From: Bradyrhizobium sp. AZCC 1719
GTDB lineage: Bacteria; Pseudomonadota; Alphaproteobacteria; Rhizobiales; Xanthobacteraceae
Reading direction: 5' to 3'
Length of the DNA: 64,000 nucleotides
Assembly: GCF_036924525.1 (NCBI RefSeq)
Contig: NZ_JAZHRU010000001.1
Coordinates: forward strand, 4,617,001-4,681,000
Shown: positions 35,965 to 44,932 of the stretch, piece after piece
How positions within the stretch are numbered: the first letter of the stretch is position 1
How the letters are laid out: the number at the start of each line of letters is the position of its first letter
Notes under the pieces: model-generated
Databases searched by the model: none
What the model was told of the DNA's origin: nothing
Seen by the model: only the letters and a program-made list of their open reading frames with translations
Program-made: the position numbers and the translations under genes

Positions 35965-37133
35965 GAATCGTCCTCGGAAAAGTCGACCTTGAAGTGTTTC
36001 TCGAAGCGGGCGCGTGCTTCAGGTGAAATCTGTTCATACAGTTCTTTCGCCTGGCTGCTCGGGTAATAGCGAAGCCGCTCAATGGCGTATGCGTGGTCCA
36101 AGGGGATTTCGGCTATGATGCAATACCCCGCCGCATCAAACTCTCGCGGATCGAAAAGCTGAGGCAGGCCCTTGAGAGCGTGCAGAGTGCGCTGTGAGAT
36201 GCGCAGGCCGCTGCCATCCGCTACCGCATTCGTATATGCTTCGGCCGTCTTTCGCAGTCCTTCGATTTGACCGCTCATCTTGTCCAGCTTCTCTCCCAGT
36301 TGCCCCAGCGCGCGTTCAACGGGCGTTTGCATGATCGAGCTTCGATTCCAATCGGCGAGATGGAACGTCGCCGATTGGGCCATCGGAGTGTCGTGGAAGG
36401 TATAGCTGAACTTGAACGTCACCACGGGTTCGTCCGTTTGCAGGATTTCGATCAAGGACCCGAGCAAGAAATGCAATTCTGATCGCGGCGCTAGCGCACG
36501 GATTCCGCGCTCTCCAAGTGCGCCGAGGCTGTCGCGTTGCATTGGGAAGTTTGCTTCGATCTGGCAGCCAAGGTCGCTGATCGTGTCGGTCTCATGTGCG
36601 TTCATTAGGCGCAAATGGGCAAGGATGTTTTGCGTATGAAGCTCGGCGCGTAGAGGCTGCAGCGGGCGCTTGGGCCTGTTGCGTACGTCTTCGATTTCAT
36701 AATGCTCCATGACGTCGCTATGCGAGCCACGCCGTTTATAATACTTGCGGTCGTTACTTTGATGCGGCGCTTGCGGGCTGGGCGATACGTCGATCACGTA
36801 GATCGTACCCGTCGGCGTCGAGAACTCGCGGATTTCAACGGTTTCAACAGCAGGAAACGTGCCCCCGTTGATGATTTGATAAATCCAATCACGCTTGGAG
36901 GGGCCCGGCGTGCCGCCGTCGATGCCAATGGGCGCCAGATTCTTCATTTCGATGCCGATAATGAAGGTGCCGCCGGCCGAGTTCGCCAGTGCCGAAATCG
37001 TCTTGCACACTGTATTGGCGTCGCGATTGATCAGGACATCGGAGCCCTTGTATTCGAGGTTGACACCCTCAGGGATCTGGTCGGCAACGATGGCCCGCAC
37101 GTCATCGAGTGTTTCGTATGATTTGAATATCAT
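35961..37133 (-). CDS. AlbA_2/Schlafen-type ATP-binding domain protein, 390 aa
   Basis: Residues ~20-130 form an AlbA_2 domain: EGVNLEYKGSDVLINRDANT, ISALANSAGGTFIIGIEM, then KYYKRRGSHSDVMEHYEIED. Proteins with this domain act as nucleic-acid-binding or ATP-binding regulators and occur often in mobile elements and defence loci. The middle and C-terminus (~165-390) are of unknown fold. A coiled segment (LGQLGEKLDKMSGQIEGLRK) is followed by FEKHFKVDF. It lies on the minus strand next to a ParB-like gene and may share its regulation. Confidence 0.8.
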   Translation of the reverse strand: MIFKSYETLDDVRAIVADQIPEGVNLEYKGSDVLINRDANTVCKTISALANSAGGTFIIGIEMKNLAPIGIDGGTPGPSKRDWIYQIINGGTFPAVETVEIREFSTPTGTIYVIDVSPSPQAPHQSNDRKYYKRRGSHSDVMEHYEIEDVRNRPKRPLQPLRAELHTQNILAHLRLMNAHETDTISDLGCQIEANFPMQRDSLGALGERGIRALAPRSELHFLLGSLIEILQTDEPVVTFKFSYTFHDTPMAQSATFHLADWNRSSIMQTPVERALGQLGEKLDKMSGQIEGLRKTAEAYTNAVADGSGLRISQRTLHALKGLPQLFDPREFDAAGYCIIAEIPLDHAYAIERLRYYPSSQAKELYEQISPEARARFEKHFKVDFSEDDS

Positions 37134-37318
37134 GATTGCGCACGCCTAATTTGTGAAGCTGAAATCTGGAGATAGGGCGATAGTCAGGACGCGCTACAGC
37201 CGATGCCGTGCTGACCAGTCTGCACAAACATCGGTGCTGCCCGACCTCGGTTTTCCATTGGTTCTCGGGCTCTAAGGGTGAACAGCACCGCCTGAGGTCA
37301 AAGGGAGGAGGCGGCACG

Positions 37319-37852
37319 CTAGTCGAAAGGTAGTTCGCCCTTCGCATGTGTTCCGATCCAAATCGTTTGCTCCGCCGATGGGCGTTGGCGTCCCGGCTTC
37401 GCGAAAAAATCATCGGCGGCCTTTTCGCGTAAGTCCGTCAAAGCGGCGAGCCGGTGATGGCCATCGATGAAACGAAGATGGCCGGCGTCGCGCATCGCAA
37501 GTGCAGGGTTTGCAAAAGACCCGTGTTCAAGCAGATACTGAAACGGGCGGCGGTACTGCCCCTTCTCGGCTTCGCTGGCGGTGTTCGCATAGAAAGGGCC
37601 CGAGACGGCCGCGATCCTCTGTTGCGTTACTTGGGAAAGATTTCCTCGGCTGCAATCGACCTTTTCCTGTTTCCATTCGACATCGGCCCACCACGAGAGC
37701 GGCCGATTACCCAGGATACCTCCCCAACGATCGGTGCCCAGGGGCTCGGCTGGCGGCCATCCGATATCGTTCGCGAAATAGAGAAGCCACTCCTCGATAA
37801 CCGCATCGGGCCACTTCGGGAGCTTCTCCTTGATTTGCTTGACGGTGACCAT
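37319..37852 (-). CDS. ParB-like (DGHHR-motif) protein, 177 aa
   Basis: The C-terminal half has RFIDGHHRLAALTDL, the conserved box of the ParB/sulfiredoxin-like fold used as nuclease or NTPase domains in many mobile genes. The N-terminal half (LPKWPDAVIEEWLLYFANDI, then LSWWADVEWKQEKVDC) is Trp-rich and unknown. It is divergent from the nitrilase-like gene, and both promoters and a LexA box lie in the 300-base gap. Confidence 0.6.
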   Translation of the reverse strand: MVTVKQIKEKLPKWPDAVIEEWLLYFANDIGWPPAEPLGTDRWGGILGNRPLSWWADVEWKQEKVDCSRGNLSQVTQQRIAAVSGPFYANTASEAEKGQYRRPFQYLLEHGSFANPALAMRDAGHLRFIDGHHRLAALTDLREKAADDFFAKPGRQRPSAEQTIWIGTHAKGELPFD

Positions 37853-37984
37853 GGCGCACGTGCCCCCTCAGCCCATTCCTGGGGCATATCATATGGTGCG
37901 CAACCCCGTCTTGCCGGGCCTGTCGGCTGCGCGCTCCGCCTTCCAGAGGCGCTGCGTTGACACCTGTCGCGCGTCTTGACGAAA

Positions 37985-37999
37985 GAACAAAAAGAGAAC
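37985..37999 (+). promoter_or_regulatory. LexA (SOS) box GAAC-N7-GAAC before the nitrilase/Rad50 module
   Basis: GAAC 37985-37988 and GAAC 37996-37999 are spaced by seven bases (AAAAAGA), the alphaproteobacterial LexA site. It lies ~150 bases before ATG 38152 on that side and ~130 bases before the start of the divergent ParB-like gene. It could repress either transcript. Confidence 0.6.
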
Positions 38000-38151
38000 A
38001 AACTCGCTACAGCTGCAGCGATCCCTTATGGGCCTGGCTGGCCTTTGCTTTGCTCCACAGCCGAATAAATGCCGCTGGCATACTCACGGTTGCGCGACGC
38101 GGGACTCTCGTCTTCTATGATTCGGGTGATGGCCTCGAAGCATGGGCGGTT

Positions 38152-39891
38152 ATGAATTTCAAATCTGTATCAGAGGTCTTGCACGAGTACGGTTGTGGCC
38201 ATCCGGCACTGAACGCTTTGATGCCAAACGCCGCGAACTACAAGGCGATGATGTTCCAGCCGCGCGGCGAGATCGACGCCAGCGCAAATGGCGTGTTCAA
38301 CAAAGATCGCGCCTTTGCGACAAAACAATTCAGCAAATTTCTTGCATTAGCCCACCAGCAGCAGGCCGACCTTGCGGTTACCCCCGAATACTCGATGCCT
38401 TGGGACGTCCTCAAGAATGCAATCGCAACCGACACTCGGCCGGCGCCCGGAGAGCTGTGGGTGCTGGGTTGCGAGAGCATCAAATTACAAGAACTGAACA
38501 CTCTAAAAGCGGAACTCGACAATATTGCGAAGGTCATCTTCGAGCCGCTCGCTGCTCAACCAGATCGCTTCCTCGATCCGCTTGCCTACGTGTTTCAGGC
38601 GCCCGTTAAGGGAAGCGATGCATTTCAGCTCGTTGTTCTCGTTCAGTTCAAAACGATGCCGATGGCCGATCCAGATCACTTCGAGGTGAACGGGCTTCAA
38701 CTGGGCTCGCGTATCTATACGTTCGGGAAAAGTGCGAACGACATCCGGCTCGCCTCGCTAATCTGCTCCGATGCATTCGGCCTCATGGACGCGCAGGCGG
38801 AAGAAATTTACAGTCGAACCCTCATCATTCATCTCCAGCTCAACCCAAAGCCGAGGCATGAAGAGTTTCGGCGCTATCGCGACCGCCTCTTGCGGTTTGG
38901 GTGCGCCGAACTGGAAGTCATCTGCCTGAATTGGGCTTGCGATGTGGTTGAATGGAGTGGAGCTAAGCAGAAACCTTGGAAGAATGTTGCTGCTTCCGCA
39001 TGGTATCTGAAGCCTGATACGTTCGATTCCCGAGATGAAACGCTCTCGACCAATCACGCGCGCGGACTTTACTATACTTGGCTGAGCCAGCATCGCTACC
39101 ACGTCCTGTTCTTCAATTACGCGCCAGCAGTGTTCGAGCTGACCGCGACCAAGGTATTTCATCATGGCGTATCGGCGGTGCAGTCGCGACGGCGTGGGCC
39201 TCAGTTGACGAACGTCTATACTTGGGCGGCCGATGCAACGTGGGTTGAACAGAAGAAATGCGATGACGGTTTCTCGTCGATAGCCAAAGAAGCTGGTGCC
39301 GCAAAAGTTGCGCTGGAGAAAATGCGCTCGAAGAATCCGATTTCCACAGAGCGAGTAATTGCGCTGTGCTCGGGCAATATTCGGGATGAAATCAAGTGGC
39401 ACAATGTGCAGCAGCTCAATTCGTGCGTCATCGATTCTACAGAAATTGTTAAGCGCATAACGTTCTGCCAAGACAATGATGCTTCGGCGTCAACCTTCAG
39501 GATCGCGCAGTTGAAGAGGTGTGCGATTTTGACGGATATCTTGAAAGACGAAAAGTTGCTGCCCCGTGCTCTCGCGGATGTAAAGAATGGCTACGAATTT
39601 GATTGGCAGCCGACCGCTCCGCATCAGAACATTCGCACCACGAAAGGCGGTGCCACCGTCATCTACATGGGTGAAGAGACGACGATAGAAATGGTTGCAG
39701 CCAAGAAGAGACGCGTTGCTGAATACTTGCATCGTGAAACATCATCGATCGACGACAGTGTCGTAGCGAAACAGCGCTTGGCGGTTTGGTACCGAGATGC
39801 TGGAGCGATCAAGCTCGTTAATCCCGAAGAGTTCGTCCAAATTGACAAGCCGGACTCTGCCTCCCAATTCGATATCGCGAGAGGCGACTGA
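38152..39891 (+). CDS. Nitrilase-fold protein paired with a Rad50-like ATPase
   Basis: From ATG 38152 the product has 579 residues. The N-terminal ~300 form a carbon-nitrogen hydrolase-like domain with all three catalytic residues in order: Glu79 in AVTPEYSMPW, Lys167 in VVLVQFKTMP and Cys205 in LASLICSDAFG. The C-terminal ~280 residues are not recognised. The gene stops at TGA 39889-39891, whose A is also the first base of the next ATG (TGATG), so the two products are made together. Composition is more AT-rich than the flanks. An effector that cleaves an amide or nitrile bond in a metabolite or cofactor is a reasonable hypothesis, not a demonstrated role. Confidence 0.75.
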   Translation: MNFKSVSEVLHEYGCGHPALNALMPNAANYKAMMFQPRGEIDASANGVFNKDRAFATKQFSKFLALAHQQQADLAVTPEYSMPWDVLKNAIATDTRPAPGELWVLGCESIKLQELNTLKAELDNIAKVIFEPLAAQPDRFLDPLAYVFQAPVKGSDAFQLVVLVQFKTMPMADPDHFEVNGLQLGSRIYTFGKSANDIRLASLICSDAFGLMDAQAEEIYSRTLIIHLQLNPKPRHEEFRRYRDRLLRFGCAELEVICLNWACDVVEWSGAKQKPWKNVAASAWYLKPDTFDSRDETLSTNHARGLYYTWLSQHRYHVLFFNYAPAVFELTATKVFHHGVSAVQSRRRGPQLTNVYTWAADATWVEQKKCDDGFSSIAKEAGAAKVALEKMRSKNPISTERVIALCSGNIRDEIKWHNVQQLNSCVIDSTEIVKRITFCQDNDASASTFRIAQLKRCAILTDILKDEKLLPRALADVKNGYEFDWQPTAPHQNIRTTKGGATVIYMGEETTIEMVAAKKRRVAEYLHRETSSIDDSVVAKQRLAVWYRDAGAIKLVNPEEFVQIDKPDSASQFDIARGD

Positions 39892-42800
39892 TGCTTAGCT
39901 TCGATGAATTACAACAGAAGGTGACGGCGCGATTTTCTGACGCGAAAACGATCGAAGATCGTGTGATCCGCTTTGTTCGCAAGCTGAATGATCATCCGTT
40001 CGCCGTTTGCTATCTCGCGTTAGATGCCGACCTCCCAAACGATGAGCAAGAACTCACCCAATACCAGGATCGGGTTGTTGGCGGGCTCTATTTTGAAGGC
40101 GCGACAAGCCTCCAATGGAGCAACTATCTCTATTTTATAACGAGCGCACAGCGGCTGGGCAGCCAAAAGGTGCAGCGCGCGAAGGAATTCATTGAGCGTA
40201 ACCGTTCGTATGCTCGAAAGTTTGTCGTAAGTGATCGGGAATTGGACCAGATTCTCGCGCCCCCCGTCGCAACGCCGGAAGGGGCCGCAGCGCGTCCAAA
40301 CGTTATTTCTGTTTGGACGCAAGCGCTTGCCGCTCAAGGATTGGACAAGGCAATCTTCAGCGACGAGGGGATGCCTTCGCGGCTGGCGATGATTGAGTCA
40401 ACTGAGCCGTCCGAATCCTCGGTGAAGCTTCCGGCATCTTCGCCAAAAAGCCCGCCCCCTACATTTCTAGATCGATTGCAGCTATCGAAATATCGCCCTT
40501 ATCCATTGAATCGGGATTTTGATTTCGGAACGATGAATTTGGTCTTCGGTCCGAACGCCGCCGGCAAGACCTCATTACTTGAAGCCATTGAGCTGCTGTA
40601 TTGCGGTCGAAACAAGCGCAATGACGATAAGCCGACACAGTATGAAATCATCGCGCGCTTCCGCGACGGCAAGACGGAGAAGGCGAGCCCAGGGCGCGCA
40701 TTGAAGGTGTTCAGAGACCGAAATTTGGCTTGGTACGGTCAACCCGAAGTTCTAACGAACAACCTCTACCAGAGTTTCTCTAAGTTCAATTTCTTGGATA
40801 CGGATGCTGCCGTTCGAATAGCGGATTCCACCGAGGATATCGATCAGGACTTGTCCAAGCTTCTCATCGGGCCGGACGCGTCGAGGATCTGGGACAATAT
40901 AGGGAGAGTCCAAGAGGCCCTTGAATCGCGACTGCGCGATCAGAATAGGCTTGGAAAGCAGTTGGATGACGAGCTTGCGGAGTTGGTCAAGCGCCTGGAG
41001 GCAATTGCCAGTTTGAAGCGGGAGTCGGATTCGATTGACGAAAAGCTCAGAGAAATGCTCCATCGGCTTCGCTGGGTCCCTGATATCGAGAAGTTTGACG
41101 AAAGGGCTGCGGGGCGGCTCGTTTCGTCTCTCGCGGAGTTGCTCGCGCTTGCTGAGCAGGCAACATCGCTTGGCTGGATAAAGTCGCCAATTACGTTGTC
41201 GTTGCTGGCCAAATACACCTCCGACACAAACGTAATCGCGCAGACGGCAGATGCTTCCATCCGGCAGCTCGAAGTTGTTAAGAAGAATCAGCGTGCGTTT
41301 GAAGAAAGCATCGAGCGCCAAAACGAGGTCTCGGCGCTCTTAGCGCAGTTGCGCCTGCTCGTGGAGGCACAGGTGCACGTTCGTGCTGCCGAACGAACTC
41401 AGTGCGAGAAGGTCGAGGCGACTAACTCGGCTCTGCTTGTCGGCTTTGATACAGCGGCATTTGATGATGCTGGCGTCGTCAACGTGGATAGCAAGATCAC
41501 TCTGGCCGATAAGCACGCAGAGATCGCCCGCGCCAAAGCTGCGGCCCAGGCCACTTTTCAAAAAACTCGGGGTGAATACACTAGATTTGCGCGGTTGCGA
41601 GAGAGGTCGCTATCCCTTGCTCAACAGTTGCGCGAAATAGCCAGTCGCATCGTTGAAGATAGCGATAGTCCCGACGAGTGCCCACTTTGCCATACCCAAT
41701 TTGGAGAGGGCGAGCTCGCCGAGCATATGAGTCATGGTATCGATAAGCATGTCGAGCAAACCGGGCAGGCCATACTTAAGCGGCAGCGATCCGAGGAATC
41801 TGAGCTTAACAGGCTTGTTTCCGTCGAAGCGGTCTACGCGTGGTTAGTAAAATTTTGCGAACGTGCATCGACGACTAGAAATATCACGGTAGGGAAAGCT
41901 GTAGCGAAGCTGGCCGAGGTGCGGCAGGTGCTGAGTGTTTCAACTCAGAGGCTGGGCATTCTCGGAAGAGAAATCGCAACACTCGAAAAGAGGGGGCTTT
42001 CGGAAGGGCGGTTGAGGGAAATTCAATCTCGGCTGGTTGCGCTCAAGCAGGCGGTTTCCCCACTGACCCTCAAGGCAGTTGACGAAGCTATTCGCAAAAT
42101 TATGGATGAAACCGCTTCGACAACGAACTCGCTACAAGCCGTCATCAAAGAATCTCGTGATCGCGGCGGCTCTCTTCAAAATGTTCTCTCCGCTGACGAC
42201 CAGTCGTTGCCAACTTTGAAATCTGCGCTTTCTAAGCTTAGAGAAACAATCGCTCTCACCGCGCGGATCGAAGAGCAGATTAGAAGTCACTCCGAGGAGT
42301 TTCCCTGGGGAAACAGAACCGCGCTCACGGAGTTGGTTGTCTCAGCTAACGCCGTTAGTTCCGTCGCTGCGAGCTTGCAAACGTCCCTTGGTCAAGAAAG
42401 GCAAGATCGGAAGGTTCATGCCGATCTAGAGAAGCGGCGTAAGCAACTCACCTCTCAAGCAAGCCAACAACGCTCGAAGCTGAGGCGCTTGCAGCGCGCG
42501 TTCGATACCCTCACGAAGTTGAAGAAGGACCATTCTTTGCAGGACGAGATGAATGCCGCGCTCTTGCAGAACCGGAAGTCGATTGAGACAATATTTTCTC
42601 AAATCCATTCGCCAGTTGAGTTTTCTGGCCTTAGTGACAAGTTCCCGTTGCTGAGGCGAAAGAATAACGATGCCGATGCGAAGTTGACGGAGATAAGCAC
42701 GGGCCAGCGTGCTGCCTATGCTCTATCTATCTTCCTCGCCCAAAACAGTCAGCTCACGAGTGCTCCGCCAGTTATATTGATCGATGACCCCATCGCTCAT

Positions 42801-42974
42801 GTTGACGATTTGAACGCTTTGTCCTTTCTCGACTACCTCAGAGAGGTGGCTGTGCGTGGGAAGCGGCAGATTTTCTTCGCAACGGCTAACGACAAGCTTG
42901 CCACTCTCATTGAACGAAAATTCGACTTCCTTGGAAGCGATTTTAAGAAGATTGCTCTAAATCGCAGCATTTAA
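39891..42974 (+). CDS. Rad50/SMC-like ATPase with zinc hook, 1027 aa
   Basis: A ~190-residue N-terminal domain of unknown fold precedes the ATPase. Walker A is NLVFGPNAAGKTSLLEAIEL (~residues 215-235). Long coiled coils flank a zinc-hook CPLC in SPDECPLCHTQFGEGELAEH (~597-600). The ABC signature is STGQRAAYAL (~935), and Walker B is PPVILIDDPIAHVDDLN (~965) with a D-loop and no His in the switch position (FFATAND). This is the Rad50/LmuB-style plan: two half-ATPases meeting, with a hook to join dimers. Such proteins sense DNA ends or phage replication structures and trigger partner effectors. The start shares one base with the nitrilase-gene stop. Confidence 0.88.
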   Translation: MLSFDELQQKVTARFSDAKTIEDRVIRFVRKLNDHPFAVCYLALDADLPNDEQELTQYQDRVVGGLYFEGATSLQWSNYLYFITSAQRLGSQKVQRAKEFIERNRSYARKFVVSDRELDQILAPPVATPEGAAARPNVISVWTQALAAQGLDKAIFSDEGMPSRLAMIESTEPSESSVKLPASSPKSPPPTFLDRLQLSKYRPYPLNRDFDFGTMNLVFGPNAAGKTSLLEAIELLYCGRNKRNDDKPTQYEIIARFRDGKTEKASPGRALKVFRDRNLAWYGQPEVLTNNLYQSFSKFNFLDTDAAVRIADSTEDIDQDLSKLLIGPDASRIWDNIGRVQEALESRLRDQNRLGKQLDDELAELVKRLEAIASLKRESDSIDEKLREMLHRLRWVPDIEKFDERAAGRLVSSLAELLALAEQATSLGWIKSPITLSLLAKYTSDTNVIAQTADASIRQLEVVKKNQRAFEESIERQNEVSALLAQLRLLVEAQVHVRAAERTQCEKVEATNSALLVGFDTAAFDDAGVVNVDSKITLADKHAEIARAKAAAQATFQKTRGEYTRFARLRERSLSLAQQLREIASRIVEDSDSPDECPLCHTQFGEGELAEHMSHGIDKHVEQTGQAILKRQRSEESELNRLVSVEAVYAWLVKFCERASTTRNITVGKAVAKLAEVRQVLSVSTQRLGILGREIATLEKRGLSEGRLREIQSRLVALKQAVSPLTLKAVDEAIRKIMDETASTTNSLQAVIKESRDRGGSLQNVLSADDQSLPTLKSALSKLRETIALTARIEEQIRSHSEEFPWGNRTALTELVVSANAVSSVAASLQTSLGQERQDRKVHADLEKRRKQLTSQASQQRSKLRRLQRAFDTLTKLKKDHSLQDEMNAALLQNRKSIETIFSQIHSPVEFSGLSDKFPLLRRKNNDADAKLTEISTGQRAAYALSIFLAQNSQLTSAPPVILIDDPIAHVDDLNALSFLDYLREVAVRGKRQIFFATANDKLATLIERKFDFLGSDFKKIALNRSI

Positions 42975-43022
42975 AGGAAGGCGGGCTACGGGCTGATTTG
43001 AGCTAACAATGCGTAGTCTGCG

Positions 43023-43277
43023 TTAGAAGCGGCGACGAGTTCTAGCAAATCTCTGGCGCATTAGTTGCTCGCGATATCCTTCGACTTTGGGCTGCGAAGG
43101 GGGAGGCGGCGGAGGTGGCGAGGTGAGGCCCAGTCGCTTCAAGACCGCTGAGATGTCGAACGTTTCATGCGGAACGCACTTCGCGAAGAATCCGCATGTC
43201 ATTCGGCCTGCTTGGACGCCGATTGACACGCGCTTCTTGGCTTCACGGATGCGGCAGCGGTCGCAGGACGGTGGCAC
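43023..43277 (-). CDS. Possible small Cys-containing protein, 84 aa
   Basis: The frame begins MPPSCDRCRIREAKKRVSIG with a CxxC and later reads MTCGFFAKCVPHETFDISAV before a Pro-rich segment (SPPPPPPPSQP) and a basic tail. It looks protein-like but is unsupported by a known family. A plus-strand remnant overlaps part of it, so only one is likely real. Confidence 0.35.
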   Translation of the reverse strand: MPPSCDRCRIREAKKRVSIGVQAGRMTCGFFAKCVPHETFDISAVLKRLGLTSPPPPPPPSQPKVEGYREQLMRQRFARTRRRF

Positions 43278-43424
43278 ACATTCGAAGTCGGCAAGACCTT
43301 CCGCAATCGCCGGTTCTTGCGCGATCTGGAAGAACTTGTGACAGGGGGACGCTTGATGGTGAAGGTTGACGGTCGGACCGTGCGGGCCAATCCCGAAGAG
43401 GAGAGAGGCAGGCTGGTGATCTGA
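43227..43424 (+). pseudogene. Possible truncated coding remnant, 65 codons
   Basis: The plus strand reads WHTFEVGKTFRNRRFLRDLE, then ELVTGGRLMVKVDGRTVRAN, to TGA 43424. It has good codon use but a stop at 43224-43226 and no ATG, GTG or TTG at a sensible place. It may be the end of a gene removed when the element was assembled. Confidence 0.3.
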
Positions 43425-43579
43425 AAACCCGGCGCGCGGCCGCGTTGAGCGAGCCGCGTGCCATCTTTCGGTGATGTTCTTTGGCCGTGCGGCAGCAGCC
43501 AGTTGAGCATGAGAGGTGATTTCAGTACCATGACCCTTCTGGATTCAGTTTTCCGTACATCCACGAAAAGTTTTGAACC

Positions 43580-44932
43580 CTATTGACGCGTACGATACGA
43601 AGGGACTTCGACTTCTTTGCTGGCTGGGACTACACCAAGATCGGCTACTACCTTGAGAGGGTATTGCCCAACCGGACGGGCGCTTTCGATGGAGACGTTT
43701 CCTCCCGCTTTCGCGACCAGCGACTGCAGGCGTTCGAACTCGCCGCACCAGATCGTCTCCATGTCCCGATCGCGGCTCGCGTCCCGCGCCGCGGCAGGAT
43801 TTCCAATACCGACGGCTCTTACCTGCATGACATCCGCTTGCGATCCGCCCGAAAGTTCGACGCCATACTCCGGATTGGCAGGCTTTCTTAGAACGATCCG
43901 ACCGTCCGAGACCCAAGCCGTCATCATCCCTTCGGAGACCTCATAACCGAGGCTTGCGAGCCCCTCCAAGACGGCGCGTCGCCGCTCCTCCGCAGCCATG
44001 GAGCGGACTTCGGCCTCGATCAGGAAGTCGGCGCGTTTGACGAGTTCCTGGTCATTGGCGCCGGACTTCGCAATGGCCCGCTCGATCTCGCAGCGCAGCG
44101 CGGCCGCTTCGACCGATTTCATCTCCGACAGTTCGGCACGCCGGTCAGCAAGATCCCGTTCGAGGCGTGCGTGCTCGCGCCCGGTCTTGATCGCAGAGTT
44201 GAGATCGAGGAGCAGGCTGTCGGCAACGAGAGCCTGCCGGGCGCGCGGCTCGGCCTCGAGAGCTGCGATGCGGGCGGAATAAGGACTCGGATCGATCCCA
44301 AGGCCAGCAAGTTCCCCGAGGAATTTGTCCACCTTCAAAAGCGCCTGATCGTCGTTTGTGCCGGTTTGGTGGGAAGTCCACTCCTCGATCGTGAGACGAC
44401 GGTCGCCGGCACCGAGCCGGTCGGCGAGCGCCCGCTGACGGTTGGTGATGGCTCCGGAGCCGTCTGTTGGTTGAAGCAGCATTAGCCCCTTGCTGACCGC
44501 CTGGTTGAGGCTTTCGACGGACGCCGCCGGGGTCGTAAGCTCGCGTCGAAGGTCGACGGGAATTTCGATGCGGGAAGTCTCGAATCTCGCGAGCAGTGCC
44601 TGGGCGGCGGACTTGGCACGTCTTAGATCGCCCTTGCGCTTCGCTTCAGATTCTGCGGCCCTTTCCGCACGTCGCTCCGTATCGGCGTTCAAATATGAGA
44701 TCTCGGCTACGACCTGCTTTTGAAGGTCCGTGAACCTGTCCGCGTCGAGCATACGGCGGATTTCGTCGCGTCGAGCGATAACCCGATCGATATCTGACTG
44801 ATCGATCGTCCCGTTGCGTTTGCAGGTCGAAGTCCAAATTTCGATGGCCACGTCCAGGCGCGCCAAGTTGCGGCGGCAGATTGAGATGATTTCCGCGCGG
44901 GTGACTATCCGGAAGGCTTTCGGACCACTCAT
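43580..44932 (-). CDS. Coiled-coil protein, last gene of the pseudokinase-helicase operon, 450 aa
   Basis: The product is highly charged and helical (SEAKRKGDLRRAKSAAQALL, LERDLADRRAELSEMKSVEA), with a small C-terminal alpha/beta region (ASLGYEVSEGMMTAWVSDGR, then KVVADLGVVP). It contains no membrane segment or catalytic motif that I recognise. Its start overlaps the stop of the 2089-residue gene by four bases, so it is a dedicated partner, perhaps a scaffold or DNA-clamp-like component. Confidence 0.8.
   Translation of the reverse strand: MSGPKAFRIVTRAEIISICRRNLARLDVAIEIWTSTCKRNGTIDQSDIDRVIARRDEIRRMLDADRFTDLQKQVVAEISYLNADTERRAERAAESEAKRKGDLRRAKSAAQALLARFETSRIEIPVDLRRELTTPAASVESLNQAVSKGLMLLQPTDGSGAITNRQRALADRLGAGDRRLTIEEWTSHQTGTNDDQALLKVDKFLGELAGLGIDPSPYSARIAALEAEPRARQALVADSLLLDLNSAIKTGREHARLERDLADRRAELSEMKSVEAAALRCEIERAIAKSGANDQELVKRADFLIEAEVRSMAAEERRRAVLEGLASLGYEVSEGMMTAWVSDGRIVLRKPANPEYGVELSGGSQADVMQVRAVGIGNPAAARDASRDRDMETIWCGEFERLQSLVAKAGGNVSIESARPVGQYPLKVVADLGVVPASKEVEVPSYRTRQ

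Noticed and set aside
37957..38151. Earlier TTG start for the nitrilase-like gene
   Set aside because: It would place the LexA box inside the coding region and adds text with no domain signal. ATG 38152 is preferred, although its ribosome site is weak.
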